Below are positions 42,377 through 50,446 of a DNA stretch of 64,000 nt, piece by piece. The notes below the pieces were generated by a model. It was not told the DNA's origin, ran no database searches, and worked only from the letters and a program-made list of their open reading frames with translations. The number at the start of each line of letters is the position of its first letter. Position 1 is the first letter of the stretch. Source of the DNA: Fundidesulfovibrio putealis DSM 16056 (GTDB lineage Bacteria; Desulfobacterota; Desulfovibrionia; Desulfovibrionales; Desulfovibrionaceae); NCBI RefSeq assembly GCF_000429325.1, contig NZ_AUBQ01000003.1, positions 434,001 to 498,000 of the forward strand, given 5' to 3'. The position numbers and the translations under genes are program-made.

Positions 42377-45064
42377 ATGAATCGTTTTGCCATACGAGTT
42401 TTTATCCTGACGCTGCTGCTCCTGGCGGGCGTTCTTGTTCAATATCCGGCCCAGGCGGGACAAACCGCCGACTCTGCCGTCATGAAAAGGCCGCATCGCG
42501 TGCTGGTGCTGCACTCCTTCAACCAGGGCAACTTCAGGACCGACGGCCTGGCCAGGGGCATAGCCGACGCGTTTCAGGCCAGCGGGCTGGGCATCCAGAC
42601 CGCCACTGAATACCTTGACCTCCCTATTCTCGGAAACACGCCGCAGTTTTCCGCCTTTCTTGAAGGCAAGCGGGCCTCGGTCAAGGCCTTGCTGGATGCT
42701 GGCCCCGTGGACGCGGTGCTTCTGACCGACCTCGTGGCCATGAACTTCTGGGCGGAGAACAGCGCCGGGCTGGGTCCGGACATCCCCGTTGTCTACTGCG
42801 GGGTGGGGGACTCCATCCCGACGGAGATTCTGGCCCTGAAGCGGGTGACCGGCGTGGTGGAGCGGCCCGGTTTCGGCGATACCATCCGCGAGGCGAGGCG
42901 GCTGTTTCCCAAGGCCGACAGGCTGCTGGTGGTCGGCGAGCCGGGGCTCATGTTCGAAGCGAACAGGAAGCTGTTGCACGCCGATGTGGATGCGTTCAAG
43001 TCCGAGCTTCAGGTGGAATACCTGCCCGACAGGGACATCGAGGCCATAGAGCGCAGGCTCAGCCAGTTGGAGCCCGGCTGGCTGGTGCTTACCGTGGGCC
43101 GCCCCGAGCAGAACGGCAAGGTGATGTACCAGACTGACGCCGCCGCGCGGATCTCCAAGGCCAGCCGCGTTCCCGTGTTCGTGATGTGGCGCTCCTGGAT
43201 GGGGCACGGCCCCGTGGGGGGCAAGATCATCGTGCCTGAGGATCAGGGCGAGGCGGCTGCCGAGCTTATTGCTGAAATACTGCGGGGAAGGTCCGCCGAT
43301 CAGCTCCCGCCCAGGGTGGAGCAGGCGGGCAGGTATGTTTTCGACCACACCGTCATGGAGCGCTTCGGCTTGCGCGAATCACAACTGCCTCCGGACGCGC
43401 TGGTGCTGAACAAGCCCGTGTCCTTCTACGAGACCAACCGCCATCTGGTCTGGGTCTGGGGGTTGGTGACGGCCCTGCTGTTCGTGATCTCTGCGGCGCT
43501 CGCGCTGTATGTGGCGCAGCGGCGAAGAGCCCAGGACCTCCTGGCGGCCCAGGCGAACTTTACCCAGTCGCTGATGGAGGCCATGCCCACGCCGGTGTTC
43601 TACAAGGACGCCAACGGGCTTTACCAGGGGTGCAACCGGGCCTTTGAAGAGTTTTTCCAGACCCCCCGCAAGGATCTCATCGGCAAAAGCGTCTTCGACA
43701 TCTATCCGCCCGAGGAGGCGGCGGTGTTCAAGCGCAAGGACGACGAACTGATGGCCGCGCAGGCTCCCCAGCGCTACGAATTCGACAAGGCGAGCCCCAA
43801 CGGAGTTCGCCAGGTGATGATCCAGAAGGCCGTGTACCGCAACGCCGCAGGCAAGTCAGTCGGGCTGGTGGGCGTATTCGTGGACGTGACCGATCTGCGC
43901 CGCGCCGAGCGCGAGGTGCAGAAGACCGGCAGCTACCTGCAAGCCATCCTGGACTCCTCCCCCCTGGCGATCTTCTGCGTGGACGAGGAGGGCGTCATCA
44001 CCCACACCAACCTCAAGGCGCGCGAACTGTGCGCAGGGCGCCCCCTCACCCGCCTGCAGGAAGCGCTGGACCGCATGGGGTTCCTGATGGATTCGGTGCG
44101 CGACTCCATCGCCACCGGAGAATTGCACGCGCTGCCCAGACAGGTGACGGAAGTGGACGGCGCGCCTCACGCCGAGGACGTGGTGATCTATCCGCTCTAC
44201 GCCATCGGCCTGCGCGAGGCGGTCGTGTGCATTGACGACGTCACGGAACGCCACCGCATGCAGCAGATGCTGGTGCAGTCGGAGAAGATGATGTCCGTGG
44301 GCGGCCTGGCTGCGGGCATGGCCCATGAGATCAACAACCCCCTGGGCGGAATCATGCAGAGCGCCCAGGTGGTGATGAACCGCATGCGGGTCGATCTGGC
44401 GGCCAACCGCCGCGAGGCCGAGAAGCTCAACTGCCCCATGGAGACCATCCGGGCCTACCTGGACGCGCGCGACATCCCGGAGCTTTTGGGAAACCTGCGC
44501 GAGTGCGCCAAGCGGGCGGCGGACATCGTGGCCAACATGCTGGAGTTCAGCAGGCGCAGTTCGTCCGCGTGGCTGCCGGTGGAGGTCAACGCGCTGGTGG
44601 AGAAGGCCCTGGATCTCTGCCATCAGGACTACAACCTCTCGGAGAAGTACGACTTCAAGAGGATCGTCATCCACAGGGAGTTCGACGCGGCCAACCCGAG
44701 CGTCCCCTGCTCCGCGCAGCAGATTCAGCAGGTGGTGTTCAACATCCTGCGAAACGCCGCCCAGGCCATGGCCGAGGCGGGAACCTCCGAACCGTCCATC
44801 ACCGTGCGCACCGGCAAAAGCGACGAGTGCGTGTTCATCCAGGTGTCGGACAACGGGCCGGGCATGGACGAAGCCACTAAGCGCAAGGTGTTCGAGCCTT
44901 TCTTCACCACCAAGGAGCCGGGCCTGGGCACGGGGCTTGGCATGTCGGTGTCCTACTTCATCGTGCGCGAGAACCACGGCGGCGAGATCGACGTGGACTC
45001 AGAGCCGGGCAAGGGAGCGCGCTTCACGGTGAGGCTTCCCGTGAAGGGCGCGAGGTGCCGCTAG
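42377..45064 (+). CDS. Sensor histidine kinase with ABC-substrate-binding-like input and two PAS domains
   Basis: The 895-residue protein has a signal anchor, then a periplasmic part (about 40-330) of the ABC substrate-binding (TrpX-like) fold: HRVLVLHSFNQGNFRTDGLARGI ... VDAVLLTDLVAMNFW. A membrane helix at about 357-380 (VWGLVTALLFVISAALALYV) follows. Two PAS domains cover about 395-515 and 520-630. HisKA has H650 in MAHEINNPLGG and HATPase has DNGPGMDEA near 823 and GTGLGMSVSYFIV. The input domain suggests sensing of a small ligand. No response regulator is adjacent; two PilZ genes follow. Confidence 0.88.
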   Translation: MNRFAIRVFILTLLLLAGVLVQYPAQAGQTADSAVMKRPHRVLVLHSFNQGNFRTDGLARGIADAFQASGLGIQTATEYLDLPILGNTPQFSAFLEGKRASVKALLDAGPVDAVLLTDLVAMNFWAENSAGLGPDIPVVYCGVGDSIPTEILALKRVTGVVERPGFGDTIREARRLFPKADRLLVVGEPGLMFEANRKLLHADVDAFKSELQVEYLPDRDIEAIERRLSQLEPGWLVLTVGRPEQNGKVMYQTDAAARISKASRVPVFVMWRSWMGHGPVGGKIIVPEDQGEAAAELIAEILRGRSADQLPPRVEQAGRYVFDHTVMERFGLRESQLPPDALVLNKPVSFYETNRHLVWVWGLVTALLFVISAALALYVAQRRRAQDLLAAQANFTQSLMEAMPTPVFYKDANGLYQGCNRAFEEFFQTPRKDLIGKSVFDIYPPEEAAVFKRKDDELMAAQAPQRYEFDKASPNGVRQVMIQKAVYRNAAGKSVGLVGVFVDVTDLRRAEREVQKTGSYLQAILDSSPLAIFCVDEEGVITHTNLKARELCAGRPLTRLQEALDRMGFLMDSVRDSIATGELHALPRQVTEVDGAPHAEDVVIYPLYAIGLREAVVCIDDVTERHRMQQMLVQSEKMMSVGGLAAGMAHEINNPLGGIMQSAQVVMNRMRVDLAANRREAEKLNCPMETIRAYLDARDIPELLGNLRECAKRAADIVANMLEFSRRSSSAWLPVEVNALVEKALDLCHQDYNLSEKYDFKRIVIHREFDAANPSVPCSAQQIQQVVFNILRNAAQAMAEAGTSEPSITVRTGKSDECVFIQVSDNGPGMDEATKRKVFEPFFTTKEPGLGTGLGMSVSYFIVRENHGGEIDVDSEPGKGARFTVRLPVKGARCR

Positions 45065-45102
45065 TGTCGCGCCCCTGCAGGACATGAACGTGTTTTTCAA
45101 TT

Positions 45103-45131
45103 GAACAACACATGATTTCCACGTGTTGTTC
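45103..45131. promoter_or_regulatory. Inverted repeat GAACAACAC-N11-GTGTTGTTC
   Basis: The 9-bp arms (45103-45111 and 45123-45131) match perfectly. The element lies between the kinase stop and the first PilZ gene and could be a kinase terminator or an operator. A related GTGTTGAC/GTCAACAC pair occurs beyond that PilZ gene. Confidence 0.5.
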
Positions 45132-45174
45132 GCGGTTTTACTGGCCGCTCAAATCCACTGACCAGGACTGACCA

Positions 45175-45837
45175 ATGGACACCAGGCAGGCTTTTTCCGA
45201 CGGTCGGGACATCTTCAAGACCTTGCCCCCTGGGCTGCCCATCCTGTTCCAATTCCCCGGCCAGAAATCCAGCTACAAGACAAGCTACGTGGGCACCGCG
45301 CCGGGCGACGCGGTCATCATGGCGCTGCCCATGAACCCCGGCGTCACCCAGCTCCTGGCCGAGGCGTATTCCATCGTGATCCGCTTCGTCCACGAGGGCC
45401 AAGCCTACGGTTTCGAGTGCCACTTCGTGGCCGCCATCAGAAAGCCCTTTCCGCTCCTGTTCGTCACGTATCCCCATCGCGTCCATCAGGTGACGGTGCG
45501 GGCCTGCGAACGCCTCGCCCTCCTGGAGCGGGCGGTGCTCTCGGCAGGAGGGACGCGCCTGGAGGGGGTGATGACCGACGTGAGCTGCGGGGGGTGCAAG
45601 GTCAAGCTGCCCCGCTCGGAATCCTCCCTGGCCCTGGCGGCGGGAGGCGAGGTGGTGGTGGAGTTCTCCATGAGCATGGAGGAGGACGTGCCGATCGCAC
45701 TCAGGGGCATGCTGGTGGAGGTGGACAGCGAAGGCAAGAAGGTCAAATGCCGGGTGACTTTCGTCAAGGAGCAGGAAAAGGAGCTCTCTTTGCTGGCGAC
45801 GTTCTTGCAGTATGTCGTCCAGATGCTGAAGGACTGA
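45175..45837 (+). CDS. PilZ-domain protein with YcgR-like N-terminal domain
   Basis: The 220-residue cytoplasmic protein has a beta-rich N-terminal half like the YcgR N-domain (PILFQFPGQKSSYKTSYVGTAPGDAVIMALP). The C-terminal half is PilZ-like, with the conserved D-x-S-x-x-G motif in GVMTDVSCGGCKVKL near residue 140. The upstream R-x-x-x-R c-di-GMP motif is not clear; RACERL near 113 is the closest. Such proteins couple c-di-GMP to motility. It lies next to a second PilZ-like gene. Confidence 0.75.
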   Translation: MDTRQAFSDGRDIFKTLPPGLPILFQFPGQKSSYKTSYVGTAPGDAVIMALPMNPGVTQLLAEAYSIVIRFVHEGQAYGFECHFVAAIRKPFPLLFVTYPHRVHQVTVRACERLALLERAVLSAGGTRLEGVMTDVSCGGCKVKLPRSESSLALAAGGEVVVEFSMSMEEDVPIALRGMLVEVDSEGKKVKCRVTFVKEQEKELSLLATFLQYVVQMLKD

Positions 45838-45838
45838 T

Positions 45839-45882
45839 GTGTTGACCGACCGGCCCGGCGTCGTGTAGCGAACCGTCAACAC
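45839..45882. promoter_or_regulatory. Inverted repeat GTGTTGAC-N28-GTCAACAC
   Basis: Perfect 8-bp arms at 45839-45846 and 45875-45882 lie between the two PilZ genes. The cores (GTGTTG and CAACAC) are shared with the repeat at 45103. Confidence 0.4.
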
Positions 45883-45898
45883 TTTACGCCGTGCAATC

Positions 45899-46762
45899 AT
45901 GATACTTGATCTCTTCAAGAAAAAAAAATCCCCACTCGATCCCGCTCACCGGGAGGTCCTGGAGCAGGCCCAGTTGCAGCGCTCCAAGATGGATCTGGTC
46001 TTTGAGGAGTCCGTAACCTCCATCACGGGGCTCAGCTGCGCGGTGAACACCATCGGTCAGCAGTCCATGGCTCTGGATGTGTACGGGCTGACCAAACCCG
46101 GCAACTTCTCAGGCAGGTACTTCAGCTGTTATTTCCGCATCCGCGAGGGCAAGACTGGATTCGCATTCCATTCCTTCCGGGCGAAAGTGCTCGAAGTGCG
46201 TCAGGCCAAGAACGGCGGCATAGTGTTTGTCGTGTCCCTGCCGAGCGGAGTGGACAGATCCCAACGGCGGCGCAGCATGCGCGTGCGCCCGGACCTGGGC
46301 TGGTTCGAAGAGCTCATGTTCTGGCGGGGGGCCAAACTCCAGAATCCGGAAAAGGATGCCATCCTGCTCGGCCTGAACGAGCTGCGCCAGGGCAAACTGT
46401 GCCGCCTGGAGAACATTTCGGCGGGGGGCGTGGGCCTGCATCTGGAGCGCGAGTTCTGCCGCCAGTCCCAGTTCTGCCCATCCATGCACGACGAATTCAC
46501 CGTGTACCTGCGTTTCGCCCAGGACATGCGCAATCAGCCGCGCGAGCTGTGGTTCACCGGCAAAGCCGTGCGTGTTTCCGAGGACCCGGTCACCAGGGAT
46601 ACGGACATCGGGGTCGAATTCCGGCATGTGGGGCGAAAACCCGCCACGGACGAGGAGATGGAGTGGGTCTCGGTTCAGGAGAACGTTGCCGAGGAGCTCA
46701 TCACGCGCATCTTCGAGTGGCACGCCGCAATATGCCGGGAGCGGGCCGGCACCGTGGAGTGA
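45899..46762 (+). CDS. PilZ-domain protein
   Basis: This 287-residue protein has a basic start (LFKKKKSPLDP) and a YcgR-like first domain. The PilZ domain begins RSQRRRSMRVRPD near 120-132, giving the R-x-x-x-R c-di-GMP motif, and later has the N-x-S-x-x-G motif in LENISAGGVGLHLE. Both motifs needed for c-di-GMP binding are present. No ribosome site is clear at the ATG 45899. Two PilZ proteins in tandem after a sensor kinase suggest local control of motility or surface behaviour. Confidence 0.78.
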   Translation: MILDLFKKKKSPLDPAHREVLEQAQLQRSKMDLVFEESVTSITGLSCAVNTIGQQSMALDVYGLTKPGNFSGRYFSCYFRIREGKTGFAFHSFRAKVLEVRQAKNGGIVFVVSLPSGVDRSQRRRSMRVRPDLGWFEELMFWRGAKLQNPEKDAILLGLNELRQGKLCRLENISAGGVGLHLEREFCRQSQFCPSMHDEFTVYLRFAQDMRNQPRELWFTGKAVRVSEDPVTRDTDIGVEFRHVGRKPATDEEMEWVSVQENVAEELITRIFEWHAAICRERAGTVE

Positions 46763-46868
46763 TGCAGCCCCACGTTGCAATCACACGTCTTTTTTCACTC
46801 CCGCATTGCGCCTGGGCAGCAGATGGTCTACAGAGTGGGCTAAGAACTCCAAGGAGGGACTGCCTGCC

Positions 46869-47069
46869 ATGAACATGAAGGATATTCGCGACAAGGCCCG
46901 CACAGTAGGCGTGAAGGTCGCAGTCGGCTGGACCAAGACCACCGCGATCCGCGCCATCCAGACGGCCGAGGGCTTTGAAGACTGTTTCGGACGGGGCCTG
47001 TACTCCGTGTGCGGCCAGCCCGACTGTTGTTTCCGTCCGGACTGCGAGAAGATTCCCTCAAACGGCTAG
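46869..47069 (+). CDS. Small SAP-like protein
   Basis: The 66-residue product has a helical N-terminus resembling a SAP-type motif (MKDIRDKARTVGVKVAVGWTKTTAIRAIQTAEG) and a cysteine-rich end with C-x8-C-x4-CC-x4-C in DCFGRGLYSVCGQPDCCFRPDC, shown here in part. AAGGAGGG lies 11 bases before the ATG. SAP motifs bind nucleic acid; the cysteines may bind a metal. Similar small proteins are frequent in Desulfovibrio genomes from memory. Confidence 0.6.
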   Translation: MNMKDIRDKARTVGVKVAVGWTKTTAIRAIQTAEGFEDCFGRGLYSVCGQPDCCFRPDCEKIPSNG

Positions 47070-47189
47070 GCCGTGAGCCTGCGGGGAACGGTTTGTGCAT
47101 GTCGCGGACGTTTCCGCGTGGACATGCGGTGCGACTCCGAACGCGGTTTGCCTGACGGAACGGGGCATCTCCCAGCCGCGCTCCTGAGG

Positions 47190-47411
47190 TTATCGAGGCG
47201 TCTCGCAGACCACTTCCGCTGTGGAGCCGGGGCCGGCCACAGGCCTGAAGCACCGTTTGGTTGCCCCGCAGACGGGACACTTCCAGTCTTCGGGGAGGTC
47301 CGCAAAGGCCGTGCCGGGGGGAGTTTTGCTCTTTCTGTCGCCACGGTCCGGGTCATAGACGTAGCCGCAGTTGGTGGTCTGGCAACGGTACATGTCTTCC
47401 GGTCTGGCCAT
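47190..47411 (-). CDS. Rubredoxin with a C-x4-C first motif
   Basis: The 73-residue electron carrier has the rubredoxin fold landmarks: [24 protein letters not shown] and CPVCGATK. The iron ligands would be C10, C15, C45 and C48. The first pair is C-x4-C rather than the usual C-x2-C, as reported for rubredoxin-2 of a Desulfovibrio desulfuricans strain. An extra C54 and a C-terminal extension are present. AAGGAG lies upstream of the ATG. It diverges from the ABC exporter genes. Confidence 0.92.
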   Translation of the reverse strand: MARPEDMYRCQTTNCGYVYDPDRGDRKSKTPPGTAFADLPEDWKCPVCGATKRCFRPVAGPGSTAEVVCETPR

Positions 47412-47486
47412 GATTCCACTCCTTAGCTCGCGGTGAGGGGACGTAGATCACTCTCTAACCCACCCAGCGCCGGGACGCAAAGCCTC

Positions 47487-48617
47487 ATGACGTATCTTAT
47501 CGCGCTGCGAAACCTCATGCACGACAAGGTCCGCCTGGTGGTCACGCTCACAGGCGTGGTCTTCGCGGTGGTGCTTATTGCCGTGCAGTCCGGGTTGTTC
47601 GTGGGCTTCACCACCGCCACCGCCACGGTCATCGATAATACCGAGGCCGACATCTGGATCACTGCGCGCGGCATGCGCAACTTCGACGTCACCTCGCCGC
47701 TGCCCCAGAAATCCTACTACCAGGCGCTTTCCACGCCGGGCGTGCTGGACGTGCGCAGGCTGGTGGTCCAGTTCGCCAACTGGAAAAAGCCCGACGGCGG
47801 CACGGAGAGCGTGGAGGTGGTCGGCTACGACCTGAACGCCGGCCTGGGCAAGCCCTGGAACGTGGTGGAAGGCACGCTGGACGCCCTGAACATGACCGAC
47901 ACCGTGGTCATCGACGAAGTATACAAGCACAAGCTTGGCGTGGAAAAGCTCGGCGACACCGTGGAGGTCAACGGGCACCGCGTCCGGGTGGTGGCCTTCA
48001 CCCGGGGCATCCGCTCCTTCACGACTTCCCCTTACATTTTCTGCTCCTTGCCCATCGCCCAGACCATAAACGGACTGCGCGAGGGCAAGTTCACCTACGC
48101 CCTGGTGAAGCTCTCGCCGGGCAGCTCGCTGGAGTCGGTCCGGCGCGCGCTGCTTGCGCGCGTGGACGGGGTGGACGTGTTCACCAGCAGCGAATTTTCC
48201 AAGAAGACCCAGACATACTGGATGTTCACCACGGGCGCTGGGCTGGCCCTGCTGATCGCCGCCGCCCTGGGCCTGGTTGTCGGCGTGGTGGTGGTTGCCC
48301 AGACGCTCTACGCAACCACCATGGACCACCTGGCCGAGTTCGGCACCCTGCGGGCCATGGGCGCGCCCAACTCCTACATTTACCGCATCATCGTCATCCA
48401 GGCCCTGGCCAGCGCAGTGGCGGGCTACACCCTGGGAATATCCGTCGCCTACGTCATCGTGCAGTTCTCCGAGAAGGGCGGGGCGTCCATCCTGCTGCCG
48501 CCGTGGCTGGCGGCGGGGCTGTTCGTGGTTACTGTGTGCATGTGCGTTGGCGCGGCCCTCATCTCCATCAACAAGGTCACCACGCTGGACCCGGTGATGG
48601 TCTTCAAGGGGCGCTGA
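47487..48617 (+). CDS. ABC exporter permease, DevC/MacB-FtsX type
   Basis: The 376-residue protein has four hydrophobic helices: one at the start (LVVTLTGVVFAVVLIAVQSGLFVGF) and three after residue 250 (LALLIAAALGLVVGVVVVAQ, IVIQALASAVAGYTLGISV, WLAAGLFVVTVCMCVGAALIS). A periplasmic domain lies between them. The starting pattern is close to DevC permeases of glycolipid exporters. The ATG at 47487 is favoured over an upstream frame start. An ATPase gene follows by 1 bp and a membrane fusion gene overlaps that. Confidence 0.85.
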   Translation: MTYLIALRNLMHDKVRLVVTLTGVVFAVVLIAVQSGLFVGFTTATATVIDNTEADIWITARGMRNFDVTSPLPQKSYYQALSTPGVLDVRRLVVQFANWKKPDGGTESVEVVGYDLNAGLGKPWNVVEGTLDALNMTDTVVIDEVYKHKLGVEKLGDTVEVNGHRVRVVAFTRGIRSFTTSPYIFCSLPIAQTINGLREGKFTYALVKLSPGSSLESVRRALLARVDGVDVFTSSEFSKKTQTYWMFTTGAGLALLIAAALGLVVGVVVVAQTLYATTMDHLAEFGTLRAMGAPNSYIYRIIVIQALASAVAGYTLGISVAYVIVQFSEKGGASILLPPWLAAGLFVVTVCMCVGAALISINKVTTLDPVMVFKGR

Positions 48618-48618
48618 G

Positions 48619-49320
48619 ATGGACGACTTCATCTCGTCGGCCATATCGGTCAGCGGCTTGAGCAAGTCCTTCGGCACGGGCTCGGCCCGCACCACCGCGC
48701 TGGAGGACGTGTCCCTGGACGTGCACCCTGGCGAGCTGGTGCTGCTCATGGGGCCGTCCGGCAGCGGAAAGACCACGCTCCTGTCCATCATGGGCTGCAT
48801 CCTTCGGCCCGACGCGGGCAGGCTGGTGATCCACGGGCAGGACGTGGCCGGGCTTTCGGACCGCGAGCTCTGCCAGGTGCGCCTGGAGCACATCGGGTTC
48901 ATCTTCCAGAACTACAACCTGTTTCCCACGCTTCGCGCCGTGGAGAACGTCATGGTGGCCCTGGACCTCAAGGGCGTCCGGGGGGCCAAGGCCCGCAACC
49001 GCGCCGCCGAGGTCATGGAATCCGTGGGCCTGGGCAGCAAGCTGGACAGCCTCCCCGGCGACCTCTCCGGCGGCCAGAAGCAGCGGCTGGCCTTCGCGCG
49101 CGCCCTGGTCTCCGATCCTGGCATCATCCTGGCCGACGAGCCCACGGCGGCTCTCGATTCGGTCAACGGTCGCCTGGTCATCGGGCTGTTGCGCGACCTG
49201 GCCCTCACCCACGGACGTTGCGTGGTGGTGGTCACCCACGACAACCGCATCTTCGAGTTCGCGGACCGCATCGTGAGCATCGAGGATGGGCGAATACATA
49301 CTGCGGAGGGGCAATCATGA
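48619..49320 (+). CDS. ABC exporter ATP-binding protein, DevA/LolD type
   Basis: The 233-residue ATPase has Walker A GPSGSGKTT (45-53), Q-loop FIFQNYNLFPTL, signature LSGGQKQRLAFARAL (from about 149), Walker B IILADEPTAALD and the H-loop VTHDNRIFEFADR. These match the MacB/LolD/DevA branch. It is coupled to the next gene by an ATGA overlap. Confidence 0.9.
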   Translation: MDDFISSAISVSGLSKSFGTGSARTTALEDVSLDVHPGELVLLMGPSGSGKTTLLSIMGCILRPDAGRLVIHGQDVAGLSDRELCQVRLEHIGFIFQNYNLFPTLRAVENVMVALDLKGVRGAKARNRAAEVMESVGLGSKLDSLPGDLSGGQKQRLAFARALVSDPGIILADEPTAALDSVNGRLVIGLLRDLALTHGRCVVVVTHDNRIFEFADRIVSIEDGRIHTAEGQS

Positions 49321-50339
49321 CCCGGCTGCTTGCGATACTGGCCTGCGTGGCGGGAACCCTCATCGGCCCGGTTGCCGCCTGGAACGGCGAGAGCATCATA
49401 AGCCGAATCCCCCAGGAGGGCTCCTGGGTGGCCGCCGCCGGGCGCGTGGAACCCGTGAGCGAGGAGATGCGCCTGGGGTTCGACATCCCCGGCAAGATCC
49501 TCGAGGTCTACGTGGAGGAGGGCGACCTGGTGAAGAAGGGCCAGCCCATGGCCCGGCTGGTGGACGACGACATAAAGGCCCGGCTGGCCCAGGCCAAGGC
49601 CAACGAGGCGGCCTTCAAGGCTACCCTGGACAAGGTGCTGGCCGGAGCGCGCCCCATGGAGCGCACCGAGGCCGCAGCCGCCCTGCGCGAGGCCGAATCC
49701 GTGCTCAGCAACGCTCGGCGCGAGAACGAGCGGCGCGTCAAGCTGGTGGCCAGCGGCGTCATCTCCCGCGAGGAGGCCGACCGAGCCGAGCGCGAGTATC
49801 TGGTTGCGCTGCAACGCACCAATCAGCTGCGCGAGCGCTTCCATCTGGTGGACGACCCCGCCCGCGAGGAGGACATCCGCAACGCCCAGGCACAGTACGC
49901 CCAGGCCCAGGCCCAGGTGGCCGAGGCCCAGGCCTACGCCGACAAGGCGCTGGTGCGCTCGCCCATCGACGGCGTGCTGCTGCGCAAGCACCGCCGGGCT
50001 GGCGAGATGGTATCCACCAACTTCGACACGCCCGTGGTCACCGTGGGCGACGTGTCCACCCTGCGGGTGCGCGCCGACGTGGACGAGAAGGACGTGGCCC
50101 GCATTGAAGTGGGGCAGCGCGCCTACGCCATGGCCGACGCCTACGGCGACAAGCGCTTCAATGGCAAGGTGATCCGCATCGCCAGGATGCTCGGGCGCAA
50201 GAACATCCGCACCGACGACCCGGCAGAACGCCTGGATACCAAGGTGCTGGAGACGCTCATCGAATTCGAGCCGGGAACGTCCATCCCTGTGGGGATGCGC
50301 ATGGATGTGTTCATTTTGCTGGATGGCGCGGGGAAATAA
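49317..50339 (+). CDS. HlyD/DevB-type membrane fusion protein
   Basis: The 340-residue periplasmic adaptor has an N-terminal signal/anchor (LLAILACVAGTLIGPVAAW), the first half of a biotinyl-lipoyl domain (AAAGRVEPVSEEMRLGFDIPGKILEVYVEEGDLVKKGQ), a coiled coil (about 75-210, rich in A/E/R heptads) and the closing ADKALVRSPIDGVLLRKHRRAGEMV lipoyl half. With the two preceding genes it forms a tripartite efflux/export system; an outer-membrane TolC partner is not in the window. Confidence 0.88.
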   Translation: MTRLLAILACVAGTLIGPVAAWNGESIISRIPQEGSWVAAAGRVEPVSEEMRLGFDIPGKILEVYVEEGDLVKKGQPMARLVDDDIKARLAQAKANEAAFKATLDKVLAGARPMERTEAAAALREAESVLSNARRENERRVKLVASGVISREEADRAEREYLVALQRTNQLRERFHLVDDPAREEDIRNAQAQYAQAQAQVAEAQAYADKALVRSPIDGVLLRKHRRAGEMVSTNFDTPVVTVGDVSTLRVRADVDEKDVARIEVGQRAYAMADAYGDKRFNGKVIRIARMLGRKNIRTDDPAERLDTKVLETLIEFEPGTSIPVGMRMDVFILLDGAGK

Positions 50340-50446
50340 GCGCGCCTGACCTTGGGCGCGCAATGCTCAGCCAGCGCCTCCTCCGATGGACACGCCTGCC
50401 CAATCGTGTGTATTGAAACGCAATTCAGCGGCTTGGGGGAGTTCAC

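Noticed and set aside
42189-42380. 63-codon frame before the histidine kinase
   Set aside because: It contains the likely kinase promoter and overlaps the kinase start; no ribosome site.
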